This document shows positions 25,447 to 34,410 of a stretch of 64,000 nucleotides of DNA, piece by piece. The DNA is from Novosphingobium sp. (GTDB lineage Bacteria > Pseudomonadota > Alphaproteobacteria > Sphingomonadales > Sphingomonadaceae). Where the stretch lies: positions 1 to 64,000 of the forward strand of contig NZ_JAHEBV010000002.1 in assembly GCF_024642085.1 (NCBI RefSeq). The letters are read 5' to 3'. Each line of letters opens with the position of its first letter. Position 1 is the first letter of the stretch. A model generated the notes under the pieces. It worked only from the letters and a program-made list of their open reading frames with translations. It ran no database searches and was not told where the DNA came from. A program made the position numbers and the translations under genes.

Positions 25447-27132
25447 CTAGAGAACTTCGGCCCTCAGTGTCTTTCGGTCCAGCTTGCCGATCATCGTTTT
25501 GGGCAGACTGTTCCTTACCACTACCTGATCAACCCGCTCGTGCTTGCCGAGCCGCAAGTTGAGCCAGTCGCGCAGCGCCTCACCGCTATCGCTGCAACCG
25601 TCCTTCAAGGTAACATAGGCGCGGGGGGCCTCGCCGCGATAGGTGTCGGGCACACCGATCACCAGCACTTCTTTGATTGATGGATGCTCTTCGATCACCG
25701 CTTCGACCTGGCTTGGGAAAACCTTGAATCCGCCTACCGCGATCATGTCCTTGATCCGGTCGACAATCCGCAGATAGCCTTCTGTATCAATGGTGGCGAC
25801 ATCGCCGGTGCGCAGCCAGCGCCCGTCGGGTCTGCCAGCAAAGGCAGACGCTGCCGCTTCTGGCCGGCGCCAGTATCCGCGCATCACCTGGGGTCCCTGG
25901 ATTGCCAGTTCACCCGGCTCACCCGGCGGCGCATCCTGAGCCGGGTCCTCCTTGTCGAGCAGGCGAATGCGCGTGGCTGGGAGCGGTTGCCCGATCGTTC
26001 CTGTGCGGTCATCGCCCTCATAAGGGTTGGTCGAGACCACGCCCGACGTTTCGGTAAGCCCGTAGCCTTCGACCAGCCGAGCGCCAGTGGCTTCCTCGAA
26101 TCGCGTCTTCAGCGGGCCGGGAAGCGGGGCGCCGCCCGATATGCAAACCCGAAGTGAGGAAAAGTCGGTTCTGCTGAGGTTTGGGTGATCGAGCAGGGCT
26201 TGGTACATGGTCGGCACGCCTGGCATGGCCGTCGCCTTGACCCGCTGCAAGGTCTTGAGCGCCTGGCCTGCATCGAAACGCGGCAGCATCGCAATGCATC
26301 CTCCGTTGGCGACGGTGCGATTTAGCACGCAGACGTTGGCAAAGACATGGAACAGCGGCAGGACCCCCATGATCATGTCACGCTGGCCTGCTTTGGGATC
26401 GATCGCCGCTACCTGACGGGCATTGGCTGACAGGTTCTGGTGAGTCAGCATAGCCCCCTTTGGCGATCCGGTTGTGCCGCCGGTATATTGCAGCAAGGCC
26501 AGATCCTCTTGCGGATCCAACGGCACCGGGCGAGGCGGATCGGTAATGAACAGCGTGTCGGCCCAGCTTTTGACGCCTTGGCGCCAAGGCACCTGCGCCA
26601 GCGCTTTGCGCGCAAACAGCCGCATGAGGAGCCCCTTTGACCAAGGCAACGATGCGGCAAGCGAGCCGACTACAAGTGTTTCGAGCGGCGTGCTGTCGAG
26701 AACCTCAAGAGCGGTAGGCAGCAGAGCGGACGAATCGATCGTGACCAGCACGCGGATGCCCGAATCCTCAACCTGCGCCTGAAGCTCGGGCACAGTGTAA
26801 AGCGGGCTGAAATTGACCGCGATCGCGCCCGCGATCATTGCCCCATAATATGCGGAAACATAGATCGGCACGTTCGGCAGGAACAGCCCGACCCGGTCAC
26901 CTTTGGCAATCCCCATTTCCTGAAGACCGGCGGCAAAGTGCAAAGCCTCCTGATGGAGCTCGGCATAGCTGAAGTGCCGTCCCATGAAATCGACCAGCGG
27001 CTTGTCGGCATGGTCGCGTGCGGCAGCGGCAAAAAAATCAGGCAAAGATAGCGGCGGGAACGCCAAATCCCACGCGCAAGGGTGCGCGTAGTGCTCGGCC
27101 CAAGGTGCCGCAGCGGAACTATTTACATGCAT
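25447..27132 (-). CDS. fadD: Long-chain fatty-acid-CoA ligase
   Basis: 561-aa ANL-superfamily acyl-CoA synthetase that activates fatty acids with ATP and CoA for beta-oxidation. The P-loop is YTGGTTGSPKGAMLTH; later motifs are VEGYGLTETSGVVSTNP, RWLRTGDVATIDTEGYLRIVDRIKDMI and the catalytic Lys in PKTMIGKLDRKTLR. Full length. No ribosome site precedes the ATG, while a weak TTGCCC-N18-TAAGCT promoter match ends 6 bp before it, so a leaderless message is possible. A perfect 16-bp palindrome covers the start codon and suggests repression. Confidence 0.94.
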   Translation of the reverse strand: MHVNSSAAAPWAEHYAHPCAWDLAFPPLSLPDFFAAAARDHADKPLVDFMGRHFSYAELHQEALHFAAGLQEMGIAKGDRVGLFLPNVPIYVSAYYGAMIAGAIAVNFSPLYTVPELQAQVEDSGIRVLVTIDSSALLPTALEVLDSTPLETLVVGSLAASLPWSKGLLMRLFARKALAQVPWRQGVKSWADTLFITDPPRPVPLDPQEDLALLQYTGGTTGSPKGAMLTHQNLSANARQVAAIDPKAGQRDMIMGVLPLFHVFANVCVLNRTVANGGCIAMLPRFDAGQALKTLQRVKATAMPGVPTMYQALLDHPNLSRTDFSSLRVCISGGAPLPGPLKTRFEEATGARLVEGYGLTETSGVVSTNPYEGDDRTGTIGQPLPATRIRLLDKEDPAQDAPPGEPGELAIQGPQVMRGYWRRPEAAASAFAGRPDGRWLRTGDVATIDTEGYLRIVDRIKDMIAVGGFKVFPSQVEAVIEEHPSIKEVLVIGVPDTYRGEAPRAYVTLKDGCSDSGEALRDWLNLRLGKHERVDQVVVRNSLPKTMIGKLDRKTLRAEVL

Positions 27133-27137
27133 GTAAA
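27122..27137. promoter_or_regulatory. Perfect 16-bp palindrome on fadD start codon
   Basis: TTTACATGCATGTAAA is a perfect inverted repeat with no spacer. It covers codons 1-3 of fadD and the six bases before it. Palindromes of this size at fatty-acid degradation promoters are often operators of TetR-family acyl-CoA-responsive repressors. The identity of the regulator is not known; none is encoded nearby. Confidence 0.5.
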
Positions 27138-27196
27138 CAGCTTAGCCCCACCACGCCGGGCAGGGCAAGCGTCATGGTCGTGCTGTTCGCAAAGGC

Positions 27197-27907
27197 TTAG
27201 CTTTCGCTAGCCGCCTCGGCAGCCTCGGCGGCTCGCTTGGCCTCAAGCCAGGCGGCGGCTTCTGCTTCTTGCGCGGCTTCAGCAGCCGCCTTGCTCGACG
27301 CGTCGCGTTCGGCGCGCAGTTCCTCGATCAGCGAAGCACGGTCATCGACCAGCCGCGCATCATCGCCCGCTTCATCGGTCAGGCCAGCCTTCTTGGCAGC
27401 CTTGGCTACGATCGCGTCCAGCTCGCGCTGGCTGCACAGGCCCAGGGTAACCGGGTCCTTGGGCTGAATGTTGGCAATGTTCCAATGGCTGCGGTCGCGG
27501 ATCGCGGAAATCGTGTTGCGGGTCGTCCCGATCAGCTTGCCGATCTGCGCGTCCGAGATTTCGGGATGAGCGCGGAGAATCCACGCAATGCCGTCAGGCT
27601 TGTCCTGGCGTTTGGAAACCGGGGTATACCGCGGACCCTTGGTGCGGTTGACCGTGACCGGCGCCTTTTGCATGACCAGCGAATAACCGGCATCCGCCTG
27701 GCCCTTTTCGATTTCAGCCATGGTCAGTTCCCCAGACCGCACCGGATCGCGTCCGGTGTACTTGGAACTGGCCAGATCATCGGCCATCGCCTGGACTTCA
27801 AGTATGTGAAGTCCGCAGAACTCCGCGATCTGTTCAAATGACAGCGCGGTGTTGTCAACCAGCCACGAGGCGGTCGCATGGGGCATCAGCGGGGTCGGCT
27901 GGGACAC
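27197..27907 (-). CDS. DUF1013 family protein (TrcR-like cell-cycle regulator)
   Basis: 236 aa. The DUF1013 signature is intact: PLMPHATASWLVDNTALSFEQIAEFCGLH, ADDLASSKYTGRDPVRSGELT, then a helix-turn-helix-like part with HPEISDAQIGKLIGTTRNTISAIRDRSHWN in outline, and NIQPKDPVTLGLCSQREL. The C-terminal 60 residues are Ala/Glu-rich and probably coiled. The family is confined to alphaproteobacteria and has been linked to cell-cycle transcription as TrcR in Caulobacter (from memory). The start is GTG with GGAG 8 bp upstream. A strong hairpin lies only 27 bp upstream. Confidence 0.9.
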   Translation of the reverse strand: MSQPTPLMPHATASWLVDNTALSFEQIAEFCGLHILEVQAMADDLASSKYTGRDPVRSGELTMAEIEKGQADAGYSLVMQKAPVTVNRTKGPRYTPVSKRQDKPDGIAWILRAHPEISDAQIGKLIGTTRNTISAIRDRSHWNIANIQPKDPVTLGLCSQRELDAIVAKAAKKAGLTDEAGDDARLVDDRASLIEELRAERDASSKAAAEAAQEAEAAAWLEAKRAAEAAEAASES

Positions 27908-27933
27908 GGGGTAATCTCCGTCAGAAAATAATA

Positions 27934-27956
27934 GGGCCGCCCCTTGCGGAGCGGCC
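27934..27956 (-). terminator. Hairpin between lipoprotein gene and DUF1013
   Basis: On the minus strand GGCCGCTCC-GCAA-GGGGCGGCC forms a 9-bp stem with one G-T pair and a GCAA tetraloop, followed by CTATTATTTTCTG. It lies 67 bp beyond the lipoprotein stop and 27 bp before the DUF1013 start. It looks like an intrinsic terminator, though the short distance also permits an attenuator role. Confidence 0.65.
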
Positions 27957-28022
27957 GTTCGAAGGCGTTCCTAGTGCGTTTCGCGCCGTCCGGCAAGTGC
28001 CGCGATTCACCGGGACGCCGCC

Positions 28023-28706
28023 TTACTGTTCCGCATCGCCATAGGACTCGTCTTGCGCTTGGCTATCGTTTCCGCGCGAATCAAAGCGGTCTTCATACGG
28101 GCGATCCGCATATTCCCGGTCCGCTGCCGAATCCCCCCGGCCCACGGAGCCCAATTCACCTGCTAGATCCTTCTTGATATAATTGGCGCGCGCCTGAAGC
28201 GAGGTGTTGGCTGAAACAGCCACCGCCCCGAGGAGCGAACCAATCTCATCGACATCAGCAGTCGTATCGCTACGTGCATCAAGGTGCTTGGTCAGTTTCT
28301 CGATCAGCTTGCGAAATTCCGTTTCGACTTTTGCCTCGCTCAGCACCTTGTTCGCTTCGCCCATCATGATCCGCACCTCGGGAACGTCGATGGTTGCGTG
28401 AATGCGGGTTGATCCATTACTGCCGAGCGGTTCAAGACGAAGCGCGATAATTGCCGGGTCTTCCTTGGTGCCTGGTACCGATGAACTCTCAATAATCCAA
28501 CGCAATGCGCCTTCTTCTGGCCGCTCTCGTACAATCGGCAGTTTGCCGAACAGCATCTCGTGTGTGTCGAATGACACTTTCGACAATGCTGCGGCTACAA
28601 CGGCTGGGGACGCCTTGGTATCAACAGCGAAATCTTCGCCGCCGCCGCTTATGCCGCACCCCGACAGGGCGAAGGTGCAAAGCAGACCAACATGACGAAG
28701 TCCCAT
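28023..28706 (-). CDS. Hypothetical lipoprotein
   Basis: 227 aa with a type II signal (GLRHVGLLCTFALSGCG; lipobox LSGC). GAAGGAAG sits 7 bp before the ATG. The mature part has an alpha/beta look: AVVAAALSKVSFDTHEML, then ALRWIIESSS, then ATIDVPEVRIMMGEANKVLSE. A helical segment (EFRKLIEKLTKHLDARS) and an acidic, Asp/Arg/Tyr-rich tail follow. No known domain recognised. Probably envelope-attached; function unknown. Followed by a terminator. Confidence 0.7.
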   Translation of the reverse strand: MGLRHVGLLCTFALSGCGISGGGEDFAVDTKASPAVVAAALSKVSFDTHEMLFGKLPIVRERPEEGALRWIIESSSVPGTKEDPAIIALRLEPLGSNGSTRIHATIDVPEVRIMMGEANKVLSEAKVETEFRKLIEKLTKHLDARSDTTADVDEIGSLLGAVAVSANTSLQARANYIKKDLAGELGSVGRGDSAADREYADRPYEDRFDSRGNDSQAQDESYGDAEQ

Positions 28707-28742
28707 TCATTTCTTCCTTCAAACGGTCAGTCAAATTTTTGC

Positions 28743-29753
28743 CTAAACCGCCAAGGCTCGCAACACTATCTTGCCGATATGATCGCCCGCTTCCATCCGG
28801 GCGTGGGCCGATGCGGCATCGGCCAGGGCAAATGTCTGGTCCATCACCGGGCGCAGCTGACCGCTTTCCACGAAGGGCCAAGCGTGCTGGGCGATTTCCT
28901 GGGCGAGCAGCGCCTTGAAGGTGTTGCTGCGTGGACGCAGGGTCGATCCGGTCAGCATCAGGCGCCGGCGCATTACCTCGGCCATGTTAAGCGTTGCCTG
29001 CAATCCGCCCTGGACCGCTATGGTTACATGGCGGCCATCATCGGCAAGGCATTTGAGGTTGCGCGCAACATAGTCTCCGGCAACCATGTCGAGCACCATG
29101 GCAACGCCCTGGCCCCCCGTTAGCCGAGCCACCTCCTCGACAAAGTCGGCGGCCTTGTAATCGATGGCGTGAGCTGCGCCGATGGCTAGAGCGGCGGCGC
29201 ACTTGTCGGGCCCACCGCAAGTGACAATGACTTTCACCCCCATCAGCTTGCCCAGAAGACACGCCATCGAACCGATCCCGCTGGTCCCGCCATGGACCAG
29301 GATCGTTTCCCCGTCGCAGACATAGCCGCGCTCGAACACGTTGTGCCATACGGTGAACAGCGTTTCAGGCAATGCGGCCGCCTCTGCGAGCGACAGACCG
29401 TGCGGGACCGGCAAACACAGGTCGGCCTCTGCCAGGCAATACTCGGCATATCCACCGCCGGCGACCAACGCGCAAACCTGCTGTCCGTCCAGCGCCGCAT
29501 CGGACCCGGCTCCGCGCGCCACAATCGTGCCTGATATTTCCAGCCCGCAGGTTGGCGAGGCGCCAGGCGGTGGGGGATAAAACCCCTGGCGCTGAATTAC
29601 GTCGGGGCGATTGACCCCGGCGTAGGCAACCCGGATGAGCACCTGGCCAATTCCCGGTACCGGGACCGGCACTGTTTCGGGCCGCAATACGTCTGCCGCA
29701 CCCGGCGCATCAAAGCCGATTGCCGTCATGGTTTGAGGAATCTGCCCGGTCAT
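28743..29753 (-). CDS. NAD(P)H-quinone oxidoreductase, PIG3/QOR type
   Basis: 336-aa zinc-free medium-chain dehydrogenase. GroES-like N-domain: VLIRVAYAGVNRPDVIQRQGFYPPPPGASPTCGLEISG in outline, with no zinc-ligand Cys/His set. Rossmann domain: ILVHGGTSGIGSMACLLGKLMGVKVIVTCG in outline. The YPPPPG stretch is typical of the PIG3 subgroup, which reduces quinones with NADPH. The start may be the second Met (residue 9, TAIGFDAPG). Divergent from DUF1192 across about 105 bp. Confidence 0.9.
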   Translation of the reverse strand: MTGQIPQTMTAIGFDAPGAADVLRPETVPVPVPGIGQVLIRVAYAGVNRPDVIQRQGFYPPPPGASPTCGLEISGTIVARGAGSDAALDGQQVCALVAGGGYAEYCLAEADLCLPVPHGLSLAEAAALPETLFTVWHNVFERGYVCDGETILVHGGTSGIGSMACLLGKLMGVKVIVTCGGPDKCAAALAIGAAHAIDYKAADFVEEVARLTGGQGVAMVLDMVAGDYVARNLKCLADDGRHVTIAVQGGLQATLNMAEVMRRRLMLTGSTLRPRSNTFKALLAQEIAQHAWPFVESGQLRPVMDQTFALADAASAHARMEAGDHIGKIVLRALAV

Positions 29754-29858
29754 GCCTTGCCCCTGTCTTGCGGCGCTGTTGCCATATCGCCACGCTTTTG
29801 CGCCCTATCGCCGTGATGTGTTGACAGCAAGGGCATCTGCTCCGAATCTGTCCCCGTC

Positions 29859-30059
29859 ATGGAAGACGATCTGCCCCGCGTAAAAGGCGATGCGGCCAGC
29901 CTGCTGGCAAAGGAGCTGCTCGACAGTTATTCGCAGGACGAACTGGCTGAGCGGATATGCATGCTGGAAGCGGAAATTGCCCGCGTAGGCGCTCACCGCG
30001 ACAAGGCCAGCGCGCACCGCGCCGCTGCTGATGCCCTGTTCGGGCCGCGCAGCAGCTGA
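29859..30059 (+). CDS. DUF1192 small protein
   Basis: 66 aa. The DUF1192 core is clear: ASLLAKELLDSYSQDELAERICMLEAEIARV, followed by KASAHRAAADALF. Members are short, mostly helical alphaproteobacterial proteins of unknown function. No signal or membrane segment. Lies 134 bp upstream of clpA on the same strand. Confidence 0.85.
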   Translation: MEDDLPRVKGDAASLLAKELLDSYSQDELAERICMLEAEIARVGAHRDKASAHRAAADALFGPRSS

Positions 30060-30193
30060 TGGCTTGCAGCGCCGCCCTTTTCGGCAGGGTGCGGGCTTCC
30101 CATATAGGTTTTGTTAACCACGACCGTTCATATTCTCCGGCAAGCCGAACCTTACCCTCCGGAGCCATTCTGCCCTCTGAAAGAGACCCATAA

Positions 30194-32587
30194 ATGCCCA
30201 GCTTTGCCCAAAGCCTCGAAAAGACCCTCCACTCTGCGCTCGCCAACGCGTCGGAGCGCAGCCACGAGTACGCGACGCTAGAGCATCTGCTGCTCGCGCT
30301 GATCGATGATAGCGACGCAGCCGAAGTGATGCAGGCCTGCGGGGTTGAATTGGGCGAATTGGGCGAGGTGGTAAAACAATACCTTGATCAGGAATACCAG
30401 TCGCTCAAGACCCAGGAAAAGGGTGATCCCGCCCCTACCGCAGGGTTCCAGCGAGTAATCCAGCGCGCCATCCTTCATGTGCAGTCCTCGGGCAAGGACA
30501 CCGTCACCGGGGCCAACGTGCTGGTTGCGCTGTTTTCCGAACGGGACAGCTACGCGGTATATTTCTTGCAGCAGCAGGATATGAGCCGGCTGGATGCTGT
30601 CAGCTTCATCAGCCACGGGATAGGCAAGGGCGGCAAGCGGATCGAGGATCGCAGTCCCAAGGGGGCGGCTGAAGACGCCCCCGCACCAGAGGACAAGGCC
30701 GCCGCAACCAAGGACGGCAAAAAGGAAACCGCGCTTGACCAGTTCACGGTGAACCTCAATGAAAAGGCGCTGGCCGGCAAGGTCGATCCGTTGATCGGCC
30801 GGGGGCCCGAGGTCGATCGGACAATCCAGATCCTGTGCCGCCGCAGCAAGAACAACCCGCTTTACGTCGGCGATCCCGGCGTTGGCAAGACCGCCATCGC
30901 CGAGGGTCTGGCCCGAAAGATCGTTGAAGGTGACGTGCCCGAAGTGCTGGCCGAAGCCGTGATTTACAGCCTGGATATGGGGGCTTTGCTAGCCGGTACC
31001 CGGTATCGCGGTGATTTTGAAGAACGCCTCAAGCAGGTGGTCAACGAACTGGAAAAAATGCCGGACGCCGTTTTGTTTATCGACGAGATCCACACCGTTA
31101 TCGGCGCCGGGGCGACCAGCGGCGGTGCGATGGATGCGTCGAACCTCCTTAAACCGGCCCTGTCCGGCGGGACCATCCGTTGCATCGGGTCGACCACCTA
31201 CAAAGAGTTTCGCAACCATTTTGAGAAGGACCGCGCACTGCTGCGCCGGTTCCAGAAGATCGACGTGAACGAGCCCACGGTCGAGGACACGATCAAGATC
31301 CTCAAGGGCCTGCGCACAGCATTCGAGGAACACCACAAGGTCAAATATACGCCCGAGGCGATCAAGACCGCTGTGGAGCTTTCGGCCCGCTACATCAACG
31401 ACCGCAAGCTGCCTGACAAGGCAATCGACGTAATCGACGAAGTAGGCGCGATGCAGATGCTGGTCCCGCCGTCAAAACGCAAGAAGACCATCACCGGGCG
31501 CGAGATCGAGGCGGTCATTGCCACGATGGCGCGGATCCCGCCAAAATCGGTTTCGAGCGATGATCGCACCGCGCTGGAGCATCTCGAACGCGATCTGAAG
31601 CGCGTCGTTTTCGGCCAAGACAAGGCGATCGAGGTGTTGTCGTCGGCAATGAAGCTCAGCCGGGCTGGCTTGCGCGATCCCGAAAAGCCGATTGGCTCGT
31701 TTCTGTTTTCCGGCCCGACCGGCGTCGGCAAGACAGAAGTGGCCAAGCAGCTGGCCGATATCATGGGCATTCCGATCCAGCGTTTCGACATGTCGGAATA
31801 CATGGAACGTCATTCGGTCAGCCGCCTGATCGGCGCGCCTCCCGGTTACGTCGGATATGATCAGGGTGGACTTTTGACTGACGCAGTCGACCAGCAGCCA
31901 CACAGCGTCCTGTTGCTGGACGAAATCGAAAAGGCCCACCCTGACCTGTTCAACATCCTGCTGCAAGTGATGGACAACGGCCGTCTGACCGACCACCACG
32001 GCAAGACAGTCGATTTCCGCAACGTAGTGCTGATCATGACAACCAACGCCGGTGCATCGGACATGGCGAAGCAGGGCATCGGCTTTGGGGACGTATCCAA
32101 AGAGGATGCCGGCGATGAGGCGGTCAAGCGGATGTTTTCGCCAGAGTTCCGCAACCGGCTCGATGCGATCGTGCCGTTTGCCTATCTCGGCACCGAGACT
32201 ATCAGCCGTGTTGTCGACAAGTTCGTGCTCCAGCTGGAACTGCAGCTCGCCGACCAGAATGTTCACATTCAGTTTGACGGCGATGCCCGCGAATGGCTGG
32301 GCAAGCGCGGCTATGACAAGCTTTATGGTGCGCGCCCGATGGCCCGCCTGATCCAAGAGAAAGTCAAACAGCCGCTGGCGGAGGAACTGTTGTTCGGAAA
32401 GCTGCGTCACGGCGGCGAAGTCCACGTCTCGGTCAAAGACGAAGCGCTCGCTTTTGAACTCACCCCTGCCCCGCCCAAGTTGCCCCGCGGCGCAAAGCCA
32501 AAAAGCGATGCTGTTGCAAGCCGGGCCAAAGTCAGGACCAAAAGGCCCAAGGCAGCGCCGGAAACCAGCGACGATAGCGCCGAATAG
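30194..32587 (+). CDS. clpA: ATP-dependent Clp protease ATP-binding subunit ClpA
   Basis: 797-aa AAA+ unfoldase that feeds substrates to ClpP. N-domain about residues 1-145 (SFAQSLEKTLHSALANASERSHEYATLEHLLLALI in outline). AAA1 Walker A is GDPGVGKTAIAEGLA (about 226); AAA2 Walker A is GPTGVGKTEVAK (about 515). The ClpP-docking loop is IGFG in KQGIGFGDVS. No middle coiled-coil insertion, so ClpA and not ClpB. The C-terminal 40 residues are Lys/Ala-rich. The adaptor gene clpS, often next to clpA, is not here. ATG has GAAAGAG about 9 bp upstream. Confidence 0.96.
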   Translation: MPSFAQSLEKTLHSALANASERSHEYATLEHLLLALIDDSDAAEVMQACGVELGELGEVVKQYLDQEYQSLKTQEKGDPAPTAGFQRVIQRAILHVQSSGKDTVTGANVLVALFSERDSYAVYFLQQQDMSRLDAVSFISHGIGKGGKRIEDRSPKGAAEDAPAPEDKAAATKDGKKETALDQFTVNLNEKALAGKVDPLIGRGPEVDRTIQILCRRSKNNPLYVGDPGVGKTAIAEGLARKIVEGDVPEVLAEAVIYSLDMGALLAGTRYRGDFEERLKQVVNELEKMPDAVLFIDEIHTVIGAGATSGGAMDASNLLKPALSGGTIRCIGSTTYKEFRNHFEKDRALLRRFQKIDVNEPTVEDTIKILKGLRTAFEEHHKVKYTPEAIKTAVELSARYINDRKLPDKAIDVIDEVGAMQMLVPPSKRKKTITGREIEAVIATMARIPPKSVSSDDRTALEHLERDLKRVVFGQDKAIEVLSSAMKLSRAGLRDPEKPIGSFLFSGPTGVGKTEVAKQLADIMGIPIQRFDMSEYMERHSVSRLIGAPPGYVGYDQGGLLTDAVDQQPHSVLLLDEIEKAHPDLFNILLQVMDNGRLTDHHGKTVDFRNVVLIMTTNAGASDMAKQGIGFGDVSKEDAGDEAVKRMFSPEFRNRLDAIVPFAYLGTETISRVVDKFVLQLELQLADQNVHIQFDGDAREWLGKRGYDKLYGARPMARLIQEKVKQPLAEELLFGKLRHGGEVHVSVKDEALAFELTPAPPKLPRGAKPKSDAVASRAKVRTKRPKAAPETSDDSAE

Positions 32588-32593
32588 GCATCT

Positions 32594-34375
32594 TTGGGAG
32601 TGATCGCCGCGAAGTGGAACCGCGCGGTGCGTAACGCCATCGCAGCGTTGGCGCTCGCGGTTTCTATTATTCCATTTGCCACCTTGGCCCAGGATGCAGA
32701 CGACACGGACTGGGATCCGCCCCTGGCGGAACGGACCAGGGAAAGCGGCCTGCCGCTAACTGCCAACCAGACGGCGACCGGATTGGACGCGCTGGACCTT
32801 TCGTTGCGGATTGATCCAGCGGCAACCACGCTGACCGGTATAGCGCGCTATCGTCTGACCGCGCTCGCTCCGATCAGCCGGCTCGAGTTTGATTTGGACC
32901 CGCGTTACGCCATTTCGGCTATGCGGCTAAATGGGGGACTGGTTACTTCAGAACGCTGGCGCAACGACAAGGGGCTGCTTTCGGTCGATCTGCCGCAGCC
33001 GGCTTCGAAGGGTGCCGAAATAGCCTTGGAAGTGCGCTATTCCGGCCATCCTCACAAAGCCAAGAAAGCACCTTGGGACGGCGGCATCCAGTGGAGCCGC
33101 ACGCCGAGCGGCCAGCCATGGATCGCAACCGCCGTACAAGGCGAAGGCTGCGACTTGATATACCCCTGCATCGACAACTCCCAAAAACGCGTTGCCGTAA
33201 TCGATGCGGCGATTGCAGTCCCGGCCCCGCTGGTTGCGGCGGGCAACGGCAAGTTCATGGGACGCAGCGACGAAGGCGGCTGGACGACATGGAAATGGCA
33301 GACCCGCAACCTCAACACCTATGCCCTAGCGCTCAACATCGGGCCGTATCAAACGGTCGAACGGACCTATGCCAGCCGCTTTGGAAACAGCTATCCGATC
33401 TCGTTCTGGTACCTGCCCGGCAACCGTGACAAAGCCGTCGCCCTAGTTGACCAGATGACGCAATTCCTTGATTTCTTTGAGCGTGCAATCGGCCCTTATC
33501 CGGCGGGCGCGGAAAAAGTCGGGCTGGTAGAAACCCCGCACCTCGGCATGGAGCATCAAACCATCAACGCTTACGGCAACGGCTTCAAGCTGGCGCCCGA
33601 AGGGTACGACTGGCTGATGCACCATGAGTTCAGCCACGAATGGTTCGCCAATCAACTGGCCGAAACCGAACCCAAACACATGTGGTTGCAGGAAGGGCTG
33701 GGCAGCTACATGCAGCCGCTCTATCTCCAGCAAAAGCTTGGCGAGGCTAATTATCACGCCGCCTTGTGGGACATGCGCAAGAAGATCGTAGCGAAAGTCG
33801 CGCTTGTTCCCGATGGCCGGGTGTCGAGCGCCTACTATAACGATAAGGATGCCGGTTGGGGCGGTGACATCTATTACAAGGGCGCGTGGATTGCCCATAC
33901 GCTGCGCGCGCTGATCGGGGACAAAGCCTTTTTTGCCACCCTGCGCCGCGTGACTTATGGCCGCGATGATCCGCGACCCGGCAATTTCCTGCCTGTCTAC
34001 CGAACGAGCGATGATTTCAGAAGCGAGGCGGAAAAAGCCAGCGGGAAAGACCTGACATGGTTCTTCGAAGCGTATTTGAGCCAGGGGCCATTACCCAAGC
34101 TAACGGTGACGCGCACCGGACAGCGGCTTGATCTGGCCTGGACAACGGCAGGTCATACGGTTTTCCCGATGCCCCTGGATGTGCGCGTCGGATCGCGCGT
34201 TGCCCGACTGCCGATGACGGGTGGACGGGGCAGCGTGACACTGGGCGGCGACACCAGCGATTACACGATTGATCCTGAAAGCAAGATCCTGCGCGACAAC
34301 CAGGCGATCACCGAATGGCAGGCGCAGGAAAAAGCAGAAAAGGATGCAAAGGCCAAGGCGGCCGCAGCCCAGTGA
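32594..34375 (+). CDS. M1 family zinc aminopeptidase
   Basis: 593 aa. A Sec-type signal is followed by the aminopeptidase N-like beta domain and the gluzincin site HHEFSHEWFANQLAE...WLQEGLG, giving HExxH plus a Glu 18 residues later. The exopeptidase motif resembles VETPHLGMEHQTINAYGNG, with GMEHQ in place of GAMEN. It is probably periplasmic. It lacks the large ERAP1-like C-domain, ending after a short beta domain (LTVTRTGQRLDLAW). The start is uncertain: TTG 32594 or GTG 32600. 6 bp after clpA, likely same transcript. Confidence 0.9.
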   Translation: MGVIAAKWNRAVRNAIAALALAVSIIPFATLAQDADDTDWDPPLAERTRESGLPLTANQTATGLDALDLSLRIDPAATTLTGIARYRLTALAPISRLEFDLDPRYAISAMRLNGGLVTSERWRNDKGLLSVDLPQPASKGAEIALEVRYSGHPHKAKKAPWDGGIQWSRTPSGQPWIATAVQGEGCDLIYPCIDNSQKRVAVIDAAIAVPAPLVAAGNGKFMGRSDEGGWTTWKWQTRNLNTYALALNIGPYQTVERTYASRFGNSYPISFWYLPGNRDKAVALVDQMTQFLDFFERAIGPYPAGAEKVGLVETPHLGMEHQTINAYGNGFKLAPEGYDWLMHHEFSHEWFANQLAETEPKHMWLQEGLGSYMQPLYLQQKLGEANYHAALWDMRKKIVAKVALVPDGRVSSAYYNDKDAGWGGDIYYKGAWIAHTLRALIGDKAFFATLRRVTYGRDDPRPGNFLPVYRTSDDFRSEAEKASGKDLTWFFEAYLSQGPLPKLTVTRTGQRLDLAWTTAGHTVFPMPLDVRVGSRVARLPMTGGRGSVTLGGDTSDYTIDPESKILRDNQAITEWQAQEKAEKDAKAKAAAAQ

Positions 34376-34410
34376 TGGAACTGTACTGCCCGGTTCCACG
34401 TTAGGACGAG

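Noticed and set aside
31472-32425. 317-aa minus-strand ORF
   Set aside because: Antisense shadow of clpA.
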